Source of the DNA: JAUVXJ01 sp964577995
Lineage (GTDB): Bacteria; Chloroflexota; Anaerolineae; UBA7937; B3-Chlor
Reading direction: 5' to 3'
Assembly: GCA_964577995.1 (NCBI GenBank)
Contig: CAZOBP010000183.1
Coordinates: 1 to 5,730, forward strand
Length of the DNA stretch: 5,730 bases
Shown: positions 1 to 5,001 of the stretch, piece after piece
How the letters are laid out: each line of letters opens with the position of its first letter
How positions within the stretch are numbered: the stretch's first letter is position 1
Made by a program: the position numbers and the translations under genes
Notes under the pieces: model-generated
Told to the model about the DNA's origin: nothing
The model's input: the letters and a program-made list of their open reading frames with translations, nothing else
Databases searched by the model: none

Positions 1-581
1 GCCCTCTCCAGGTTGTGGTCCACCCAGAGCAGGTACGTGGCACAGTCCGTGGTGCTGGGGTCGGCTGTGATCAGGGCCAGCAGTTCCCGGTAGACTTTGT
101 TGTGGATGGCATCGACCTCGTGCTCCCGCTCTGGGATCGCGCGGGCGAGCGCCACGTCCTGGTCTACGAAGGCCTTGAGGGCTCCGTGCAGCATGGAACT
201 CACCCTGGCCGCCATGCCAGGCAGATGCGCCGCAGGGGCCAGCAGGGATTCGTCCCCCATCAGTATGTTCACCTTGGCGATACCCTTGGCGTAGTCTGCC
301 ATGCGTTCCAGCTCGGTGGCGATCTCCACCACGGCGAAAATGGTCCGCAGGTCTCCTGCCAACGGCTGCTGAGTGGCGATGAGGGTGAGAGCATCGCCCT
401 CGATGGCGAAGCGCTTCTCGTTGATGGCACGGTCTCCGGCGATCAACCTGCTGGACGCCTGGCGGTTCTGATGGCATAGGGCGTCCACGGAGTCGACAAT
501 CGCTTTCTCGACCACGTCTCCCAGATGGAGTACCTCCTCCTGAAGGCGTTGGAGTTCACGGTCGAAGCTCTTGCGCGGCAT
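1..581 (-). CDS. phoU: PhoU phosphate-signalling protein (3' end outside window)
   Basis: PhoU is a cytoplasmic helical-bundle protein that links the PstSCAB phosphate transporter to the PhoR/PhoB two-component system and represses the Pho response when phosphate is plentiful. The reading frame runs leftward from ATG at 581-579, after a strong GGAGGAGAAT ribosome site, and is open to the window edge for 193 codons. The family runs about 215-225 residues, so roughly the last 25 are missing. It opens MPRKSFDRELQRLQEEV, the usual PhoU start. The first repeat shows QQPLAGDLR (residues 71-79) and the metal-binding-type motif ELERMAD (90-96). The second repeat is cut at its equivalent motif, DHNLER. 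No pst or phoBR gene lies in the window; they could lie beyond position 1. The gene diverges from the IclR regulator. The identification is secure; a link to the downstream genes is not implied. Confidence 0.95.
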   Translation of the reverse strand, partial: MPRKSFDRELQRLQEEVLHLGDVVEKAIVDSVDALCHQNRQASSRLIAGDRAINEKRFAIEGDALTLIATQQPLAGDLRTIFAVVEIATELERMADYAKGIAKVNILMGDESLLAPAAHLPGMAARVSSMLHGALKAFVDQDVALARAIPEREHEVDAIHNKVYRELLALITADPSTTDCATYLLWVDHNLER

Positions 582-635
582 ACTGATTCTCCTCCAGGGT
601 TCGATGTGGGAGTGGTGGCGAATATCAGTCAGCGC

Positions 636-659
636 CCAGTAGCGGAGCGACCCTACTGG
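636..659 (-). other. Stem-loop at the start of the phoU leader
   Basis: CCAGTAG (636-642) and CTACTGG (653-659) are perfect 7-base inverted arms. Two more pairs (644-645 with 651-652) can form inside after one bulged base, leaving a 5-base loop. With the predicted start near 666, the hairpin sits within the first ~30 nt of the phoU mRNA. A role in RNA stability or as a protein-binding site is inference. No U-tract follows, so it is not an intrinsic terminator. Confidence 0.45.
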
Positions 660-672
660 CCACCACATGTGC

Positions 673-701
673 GGAGTATAGGCCAGGTGGGTGGGGATGT
701 C
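673..701 (-). promoter_or_regulatory. Sigma70-type promoter of phoU
   Basis: On the minus strand TTGACA (701-696) is followed after exactly 17 bases by TATACT (678-673). That is a perfect -35 box and a 5/6 -10 box at ideal spacing. Transcription would start near 666, giving a leader of about 85 nt before the phoU ATG. No pho box was recognised by eye. Confidence 0.75.
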
Positions 702-730
702 AACACAGAGAGACGAGACTGGACCTCAGC

Positions 731-758
731 TTGACATCGGCCAGGAGACTGTTATAAT
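731..758 (+). promoter_or_regulatory. Sigma70-type promoter of the IclR-family gene
   Basis: A consensus TTGACA (731-736) and a consensus TATAAT (753-758) are separated by 16 bases. Transcription would begin near 765, giving a leader of about 34 nt before the ATG at 799. The -10 box is buried in a perfect palindrome at 749-763, which suggests that this strong promoter is normally repressed. Its -35 box lies 29 bp from the -35 box of the divergent phoU promoter. Confidence 0.8.
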
Positions 759-763
759 AACAG
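749..763. promoter_or_regulatory. Candidate operator: 15-bp perfect palindrome over the -10 box
   Basis: CTGTTATAATAACAG consists of arms CTGTTAT and ATAACAG around a single central A (756). It fully covers the TATAAT of the IclR-gene promoter. IclR-family proteins bind short palindromes as dimers or tetramers and commonly autorepress, so this is the natural candidate for autoregulation. Binding by this particular protein is inferred. Part of the symmetry comes for free from the AT-rich -10 hexamer, but the outer CTG/CAG pairs do not. Confidence 0.55.
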
Positions 764-798
764 AGACATCTTTACTTCGACGGAGGTGACTGTCAAAC

Positions 799-1563
799 AT
801 GCCCGTGCAATCGGTTGATAGAGCTGTGGCTATCCTGAATGCTCTGAGTGCCAAGCAGGACTACTTGGGGGTAACGGAGTTGAGCAATGAACTGGGTTTG
901 CACAAGAGCACAGTTCACCGCCTCCTCGTATCGCTGCTGCGTGGAGGGTTGGCGGAACGCGACCCTCGAACACGCAAGTACCGCCTGGGGCTCCGGCTCG
1001 TGGAGCTGGGAAACGCAGTGCTGAACAGTAGAGGCCTTCCGCAGGTTGCTCTTCCATACTTGCACTACTTGGCGGATACCTTGGAGGAGATCACCTACCT
1101 GGCCGTGAGGGACGATGACAGGATTCTCAACGTCCTCCAGGTGCCGGGGCCTCAGCTCGTGCAATCGGTGGGCTGGATTGGTGGCGGATCTCTACACGCT
1201 ACATCCACGGGGAAGATCTTCCTGGCCTTCATGCCAGGCGACGAGCAGCGATCCTACCTGGCCAAAGGCCTGAGTCGTCTCACCGAGAGGACCGTCACCG
1301 ACGCCACTCAGTTGGCCGCGGAGTTGCAGCAGGTGCGCGAGCGTGGCTATGCGACCTCCTGGGGGGAGGAAGAGCAAGACGTCAATGCCGTTGCGGTGCC
1401 CGTAGAGAAGGCAGGGGAAGGCGTGGTCGCGGCCATCGGAGTCGTAGGCCCTTCCTACCGATTCACTCGAGATAGGGCCCTGGAAGCTCCGGAGATCATG
1501 GCCGGGGTAGCCAGGGAGGTGGGCAGAAGGCTGGAGCCGCGAACTTTCGCCGTCTTCAGATAG
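799..1563 (+). CDS. IclR-family transcriptional regulator
   Basis: A 254-residue DNA-binding regulator of typical family length. Residues 5-64 form the winged helix: VTELSNELGLHKSTVHRLL (25-43) is the helix-turn-helix and RDPRTRKYRLG (54-64) the wing. Residues 80-250 form the effector-binding domain, with the family signatures GSLHATSTGKIFLAF (130-144), RGYATSWGEEEQDVNAVAVPV in two parts (182-191 and 192-202) and GVVAAIGVVGP (208-218). The ATG at 799 follows GGAGGTGA (782-789). The protein starts at the usual SVDRAVAIL motif, so the start is firm. IclR proteins sense small molecules, often intermediates of carbon or aromatic catabolism; the ligand cannot be read from the sequence. The gene has its own promoter with a palindromic operator candidate. 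The three-gene operon starting at 1954 lies downstream on the same strand, beyond a terminator, and is a plausible but unproven target. Confidence 0.93.
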   Translation: MPVQSVDRAVAILNALSAKQDYLGVTELSNELGLHKSTVHRLLVSLLRGGLAERDPRTRKYRLGLRLVELGNAVLNSRGLPQVALPYLHYLADTLEEITYLAVRDDDRILNVLQVPGPQLVQSVGWIGGGSLHATSTGKIFLAFMPGDEQRSYLAKGLSRLTERTVTDATQLAAELQQVRERGYATSWGEEEQDVNAVAVPVEKAGEGVVAAIGVVGPSYRFTRDRALEAPEIMAGVAREVGRRLEPRTFAVFR

Positions 1564-1708
1564 TTGGCCGTGGGATGGCTGCACACGGCGGCCCCCTTGG
1601 GATCAAGTGGCTCTCGTTCGAACACGCAGATCCGCAGATCGGCACTGATGCCTATGGCGACGGACGGTATCTATGCCCTGGTCTCGTTCCTCTTTGTGAG
1701 TGTGTTGA

Positions 1709-1831
1709 CAAGGCGGTGCGAGTATCGAGGAGCAGTTCGTCCCCGAGCCCAGCAGCGTGCCGCTCCTGGGCAGCGGCCTGGTAGGCTTGGCCGGATACAC
1801 GGGCCTTCGGCTCAGGCACCGAAAGTCGTAA
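1709..1831 (+). pseudogene. Orphan PEP-CTERM sorting tail, remnant of an exported-protein gene
   Basis: The frame from 1727 to the TAA at 1829-1831 encodes EEQFVPEPSSVPLLGSG, then LVGLAGYTGL, then a basic RLRHRKS end. This is the full tripartite PEP-CTERM signal: VPEP motif, hydrophobic helix, arginine-rich tail. In known systems the signal is recognised by an exosortase at the membrane and occurs only at the C-terminus of secreted proteins. Here the frame is closed upstream by TGA at 1706-1708, with another at 1697-1699, and there is no start codon before the motif, so it cannot be expressed as it stands. Neighbouring frames over 1575-1720 are open but show no recognisable domain. One of them (ATG at 1648) gives a hydrophobic stretch, YALVSFLFVSVL, that might be the relic of a signal peptide. 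The likeliest reading is a gene that lost its middle or was frameshifted. An assembly error is the alternative. The rest of the 1564-1953 gap, apart from the terminator and inverted repeat, shows nothing recognisable. Confidence 0.65.
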
Positions 1832-1854
1832 CTGAGCAGAGCTAGGAGCTTGCA

Positions 1855-1889
1855 GGCGGGAAGGAGCAACCCTTCTCGCCTTTTGCTTT
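1855..1889 (+). terminator. Intrinsic (rho-independent) terminator
   Basis: GGCGGGAAGG (1855-1864) pairs with CCTTCTCGCC (1871-1880) in a 10-bp stem with one G-U pair and a 6-base loop. TTTTGCTTT follows directly. It lies 24 bases after the stop codon of the PEP-CTERM remnant, as expected for that lost gene's own terminator. It should now also end transcripts from the IclR gene, separating that gene from the methyltransferase operon. Confidence 0.75.
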
Positions 1890-1918
1890 GTGGCCTTTCG
1901 CGCTCGAGAAAAGGCCAC
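1890..1918. repeat. Perfect 9-bp inverted repeat upstream of the operon
   Basis: GTGGCCTTT (1890-1898) and AAAGGCCAC (1910-1918) are exact reverse complements separated by 11 bases. The element starts right after the terminator's T-tract and ends 35 bases before the GTG of the methyltransferase. No T-tract follows on either strand, so it is not a clear second terminator. It could be an operator for a dimeric regulator or a leader hairpin of the operon mRNA. No convincing -35/-10 pair was seen between 1885 and 1953. Confidence 0.5.
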
Positions 1919-1953
1919 TGAGCACGGCGGTAAGACCGGGCGGGGTGTGAACC

Positions 1954-2622
1954 GTGAGCACCTACGTGCTGATGCGAATGCTGGAATCCGCGCCCAGCAG
2001 GTATGACCGAGGCCTGCGGATCCTGACCTTGGGGCGGCTGGATGGTGCCTATGATCGCTTGATCTCCTATGTGGAGGAGGGGCAGCGAGTCCTCGATGTG
2101 GGGTGCGGCACAGGCGCACTGGTGCTCAGGGCCGCCGCCAAGGGGGCTTGGGTCAAGGGTATAGATGTCAATCCCCAGATGCTGGAGATCGCCCGGCGGA
2201 GGGCCAGGCAGGCGAAGCTCGATCACAGGGCGCAGTGGGCCGAGATGGGCGTCGCAGAACTGGAGAACGAGGAGGCTGCCTCTTACGATGTGGTCGTGAG
2301 CGGGCTCTGCTTCTCGGAGCTGACGGCGGATGAGGTGTCCTTCGCGCTCACACAGGCGAGACGCGTGCTGAAGCCCCGGGGCCTGCTGCTCATCGCGGAC
2401 GAGGTCGTGCCCGACAGTCTCCCCAAGCGGGTGCTGAACGCGGTACTGAGAATACCTCTGAGTGTCGTCGTCTACCTCTGGACTCAGACCACCACCCACG
2501 CGGTGGCCGATCTGCCCCACAAGGCGCAGGAGGCAGGCTTCATTGTGGAGTCCACGAGGCTTCTGAACCTTGGCAGCCTTTTGGAGTTGGTGGCCAGAAA
2601 GCGGGCAGGAGCAAGGGAATGA
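1954..2622 (+). CDS. cpaM: SAM-dependent methyltransferase, corrinoid-protein-associated (CpaM-like)
   Basis: A class I (Rossmann-fold) methyltransferase of 222 residues. Motif I is VLDVGCGTG (46-54), the ribose-binding acidic residue is D71 in GIDVNPQML, the mid-domain strand is YDVVVSGLCFSEL (111-123), and LKPRGLLLIADEV (139-151) is the late strand. Residues 160-176 are hydrophobic (LRIPLSVVVYLW core), which might let it sit against the membrane protein encoded next. GTG at 1954 is chosen because GGGGTG (1942-1947) precedes it at good spacing; ATG at 1972 or 1978 lacks a ribosome site. The TGA overlaps the next gene's ATG by four bases (ATGA), so the two are probably translationally coupled. 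I recall a family named CpaM, defined by neighbourhood to HgcAB-like corrinoid proteins, and this gene fits that setting. The class is certain from the motifs. The symbol and the corrinoid as methyl acceptor or donor are inferred from context. Confidence 0.8.
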   Translation: MSTYVLMRMLESAPSRYDRGLRILTLGRLDGAYDRLISYVEEGQRVLDVGCGTGALVLRAAAKGAWVKGIDVNPQMLEIARRRARQAKLDHRAQWAEMGVAELENEEAASYDVVVSGLCFSELTADEVSFALTQARRVLKPRGLLLIADEVVPDSLPKRVLNAVLRIPLSVVVYLWTQTTTHAVADLPHKAQEAGFIVESTRLLNLGSLLELVARKRAGARE

Positions 2623-3743
2623 GCCTCTTGGAATACGTGGCCGTGAACATCATCGGGGTTGTGCTCAGGTTCGTGCCCTGGCCCTGCCGGGCCGGACTGA
2701 CGGAGATAGGGAGACCTGACCGTGACTCCCCCGTGCTGGTGACCTGCAACTATCGTCTCACGGTAGCCAGGGTTCGCAGGGCACTCAGGGGCATGAACGC
2801 CTATCTCCTGGTGGCCAAGAGCAGAGGTGTCAACGTGTGGTGCGCGGCCACCGGTGGGTTGCTCACCAACCACGACGTCCTGTCCGTACTCAAGACCAGT
2901 GGCATAGAGGAGCGCGTGGACCATCGCAGGGTGATCCTTCCTCAGCTTGCTGCGACAGGCGTGGAAGCCGGTGTGGTGGAGAGCCAGGCAGGGTGGCAGG
3001 TCCTCTGGGGTCCTGTCTACGCCAGGGACCTACCACGTTTCGTGGAGGGCGGACTGACCAAGCGCAGGGAGATGCGCGAGGTGGGTTTCCCGTGGACGCA
3101 GCGGGTGGAGATGGCCGCTGCCTGGGCCTTTCCTATCTCCGTGGTGACAGCGCTGATCCTGGCAGTGCTCTGGCGTCAGGCCCTTCTGCCTTCCATCGTC
3201 GTAGTCTGGGGGTTTTCTCTGGCTGTGTATCTGTCCTTTCCGCTGTACGGGAGGTGGCTGGGTTTCGGGGCGGGAGGTAGTGGCACCGTCCTGGCTGGCT
3301 TCGTGGCCCTGTGGGTTGTGGTGTTGAGCGGATACACAGGCTACCAGTACGTGCTTGGCCAGGGAGCGTGGGCGGAGATACTCCGGTGGGCGGCCCTGAC
3401 GCTAGCCGTCCTGTTGGTGATGGGTGTAGACTTCCTGGGCAGCACGCCGCTCTACAAGAGCGGCTTGCAGGAGGACCGGCTGCTGAAGGTTGTGCTCGAA
3501 GAGGAACGCTGCAAGGGTGTGGGCTGTTGCGAAGACGTCTGTCCCCGCGACTGCTACGAAGTGGACCTCCGTCTCCACAGGGCGACCATGCCCGGGGCGG
3601 CCCGATGCGTGCAATGCGGGGCCTGCATCGTCCAGTGTCCCTGCGATGCCCTTCATTTCGAGGGTCCGAAGGGCGGTGCGATACCACCCGATACCATCAG
3701 GAGGTTCAAACTCAACTTGATGGGCAAACGTATGGAGAGATAG
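2619..3743 (+). CDS. HgcAB-like fusion: membrane corrinoid protein joined to a ferredoxin domain
   Basis: A 374-residue protein. Residues 30-160 match the HgcA corrinoid-binding domain: GRPDRDSPVLVTCNYRLT (31-48), the cap-helix motif NVWCAATGG (72-80, C75 being the expected cobalt ligand), HRRVILPQLAATGVEA (102-117), GPVYARDLPRF (131-141) and EMREVGF (151-157). About four membrane helices follow (roughly 165-184, 189-210, 222-240, 256-274). Residues 290-345 are an HgcB-like ferredoxin: an altered first cluster with C298, C304 and C308, and a complete second one (C330, C333, C336, C340). In mercury methylators HgcA and HgcB are separate proteins that methylate Hg(II) through a corrinoid. Here they are one chain, the cap helix has TG where HgcA has GK, and the C-terminal cysteine pair of HgcB is absent. 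Fused relatives are known, and I recall none shown to methylate mercury. The likely job is membrane-bound methyl transfer with built-in electron supply; the substrate is unknown. Confidence 0.85.
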   Translation: MSLLEYVAVNIIGVVLRFVPWPCRAGLTEIGRPDRDSPVLVTCNYRLTVARVRRALRGMNAYLLVAKSRGVNVWCAATGGLLTNHDVLSVLKTSGIEERVDHRRVILPQLAATGVEAGVVESQAGWQVLWGPVYARDLPRFVEGGLTKRREMREVGFPWTQRVEMAAAWAFPISVVTALILAVLWRQALLPSIVVVWGFSLAVYLSFPLYGRWLGFGAGGSGTVLAGFVALWVVVLSGYTGYQYVLGQGAWAEILRWAALTLAVLLVMGVDFLGSTPLYKSGLQEDRLLKVVLEEERCKGVGCCEDVCPRDCYEVDLRLHRATMPGAARCVQCGACIVQCPCDALHFEGPKGGAIPPDTIRRFKLNLMGKRMER

Positions 3744-3752
3744 GAGGTTTGT

Positions 3753-4841
3753 ATGTACAGGGCAGCGGTGATGGTAGCGCCGGGAGAGCCGATGGAGGTA
3801 CGGGAGTATCCTGAGCCGGAGATGGAGCCGGGCAGCGTCCTGTTGCAGACGATCTACAGCGAGGTGTGCGGGACGGACGTTCACTTGTATCACGGACGCC
3901 TGGCCGGGGTACCATACCCGATCATTCCGGGTCACGTGAGCGTGGGGCGCATCTCCAGGATCGCGGGCGAGGTATCTGACGTAGAAGGGGAGGTTCTGCG
4001 GCAGGGAGACGTGGTCGCCTTTCTCGACGTTCATGAGACGTGCGGCAACTGCTGGTTCTGTCTGGTAGCCAAGGCCACGACACGCTGTCCGAGCCGCCGA
4101 GTCTACGGCATCACCTACTCGGCGGACGAGGGCCTGCTGGGCGGGTGGAGCGAGGCCATCTACCTCAAGCCCGGGGTCAAGATTATCAAGCTACCGCAGG
4201 GATTGGTGGCGGAGCGATACATCGGCGCGGGATGTGGCCTGCCCACGGCTACCCATGCTCTGGAGCGTGCTGACGTCCAGCTTGGTGACACGGTAGCCAT
4301 CCAGGGCTGTGGCCACGTGGGTCTGAACGCCGCGATACTGGCTCAACTCTCTGGGGCGACGCAGGTTGTCGTGATCGGAGCGCCCAGGATGAGGCTCGAC
4401 ATGGCGCGTGCGGTCGGAGCGGACCACGCGATCGACATTGAGGAGCACGGACCTGAGGAGCGGATAGCCATGGTACAGGAGTTGACCCACGGTCGCGGTG
4501 CCGACGTGACTATCGAGGCCACGGGGAACCCGATGGCCATCCCTGAGGGGATGCGCATGACCCGCGACAACGGTCGGTACGTGGTGGTGGGTCAGTACAC
4601 CGATGCCGGTCCCGTGGAGGTCAATCCTCACTGGGATATCAATCGTAAGCACCTGGAGATCAGAGGCTGCTGGGGCAGCGACTTCAGCCACTTTTATCGC
4701 GGTATCCAGGTCCTGGCCAAGCACGGAGACCGCTTCCCGTACGAGGCGTTCATCAGTCGAGTCTATCGGCTCGAGGAGTTGAACGAGGCGCTGGCCGACG
4801 TGGAAGCGCTCAAGGTGGTGAAGGCGGTAGTACAGCCATAG
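3753..4841 (+). CDS. Zinc-dependent medium-chain alcohol/polyol dehydrogenase
   Basis: A 362-residue medium-chain dehydrogenase, normal length for the family, that oxidises an alcohol or reduces a carbonyl with NAD(P). The catalytic zinc site shows C39 in CGTD, H61 in PGHV and C161 in GCGLPTATHAL. The structural zinc site is C97, C100, C103 and C112. The cofactor fold has GCGHVG (185-190). The usual GHE glutamate is V62 here, and the last structural cysteine is spaced by eight residues rather than seven. The end of the second Rossmann strand reads VVVIGAPRMRL, with no acidic residue where NAD-specific enzymes usually carry Asp, which hints at NADP or relaxed use. AGGAGGT (3742-3748) overlaps the stop codon of the previous gene and the ATG lies 9 bp after that stop, so it is co-transcribed with the methyltransferase and HgcAB-like fusion. 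The substrate cannot be named; threonine, sorbitol and other polyol dehydrogenases share this architecture. Confidence 0.88.
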   Translation: MYRAAVMVAPGEPMEVREYPEPEMEPGSVLLQTIYSEVCGTDVHLYHGRLAGVPYPIIPGHVSVGRISRIAGEVSDVEGEVLRQGDVVAFLDVHETCGNCWFCLVAKATTRCPSRRVYGITYSADEGLLGGWSEAIYLKPGVKIIKLPQGLVAERYIGAGCGLPTATHALERADVQLGDTVAIQGCGHVGLNAAILAQLSGATQVVVIGAPRMRLDMARAVGADHAIDIEEHGPEERIAMVQELTHGRGADVTIEATGNPMAIPEGMRMTRDNGRYVVVGQYTDAGPVEVNPHWDINRKHLEIRGCWGSDFSHFYRGIQVLAKHGDRFPYEAFISRVYRLEELNEALADVEALKVVKAVVQP

Positions 4842-4897
4842 GTGAGAGTCTCTGCACTCTGCGCGGGAAGGGTGTACCAAGATCCACGGCCCGACCA

Positions 4898-4951
4898 TCA
4901 TAGCTTGTAGTCGAACGGTATGTTGTGCACGTACGGGTCTGTGATCTCCAT
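4898..4951 (-). other. Short protein-like open frame, possible gene-end remnant
   Basis: On the minus strand ATG (4951-4949) starts MEITDPYVHNIPFDYKL and ends at TGA (4900-4898). The same frame stays open upstream to about 5029, under the start of rarA, adding SYRPDSTLPRDAKQE before the methionine. The composition looks protein-like and differs from the arginine-rich shadow frames around it, but there is no convincing ribosome site and I do not recognise it. It may be the relic C-terminus of a lost gene, or chance. Confidence 0.15.
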
Positions 4952-4954
4952 CTC

Positions 4955-4983
4955 TTGCTTCGCGTCCCTTGGCAAGGTAGAAT
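4955..4983 (+). promoter_or_regulatory. Possible promoter of rarA
   Basis: TTGCTT (4955-4960) and TAGAAT (4978-4983) are separated by 17 bases. The -10 box matches consensus at five of six positions, the -35 only in its TTG. Transcription would start near 4990, leaving a very short leader that still holds the AGGAGAG ribosome site (4993-4999). No intrinsic terminator was found between the dehydrogenase stop (4841) and this point, so read-through from the operon is also possible. Confidence 0.35.
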
Positions 4984-5001
4984 CTGGGCGGTAGGAGAGC
5001 T

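Noticed and set aside
15..479. Plus-strand open frame opposite phoU
   Set aside because: The minus strand gives a clean PhoU with both signature motifs and a ribosome site. The plus-strand product is its low-complexity shadow.
1705..1710. TTGACA as a -35 box for the methyltransferase operon
   Set aside because: No acceptable -10 box lies 15-19 bases downstream, and an intrinsic terminator at 1855-1889 would stop the transcript before the operon.
1564..1845. Plus-strand open frame (about 93 codons) after the IclR gene
   Set aside because: Its start is a TTG just after the IclR stop with no ribosome site, the translation shows no domain, and the frame that carries the PEP-CTERM signal is a different one.
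1603..2520. Long open frame on the minus strand (about 305 codons) under the methyltransferase
   Set aside because: It is rich in Arg, Pro, Gln and His with no domain, spans the terminator and the start of a clearly coding plus-strand gene, and is the usual shadow of a GC-rich gene.
2619..3743. Calling the fusion a mercury-methylation gene pair (hgcA/hgcB)
   Set aside because: The fused architecture, altered cap helix, altered first Fe-S cluster and missing C-terminal cysteine pair make that function unsafe to assert.
4842..4880. Possible terminator after the dehydrogenase (GAGAGTCTC and GAGT/ACTC repeats)
   Set aside because: The stems are only four base pairs and no T-tract follows.
4191..4901. 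Open frame on the minus strand opposite the dehydrogenase
   Set aside because: The plus strand carries well-conserved zinc-site and Rossmann motifs here. The antisense product has no recognisable features.
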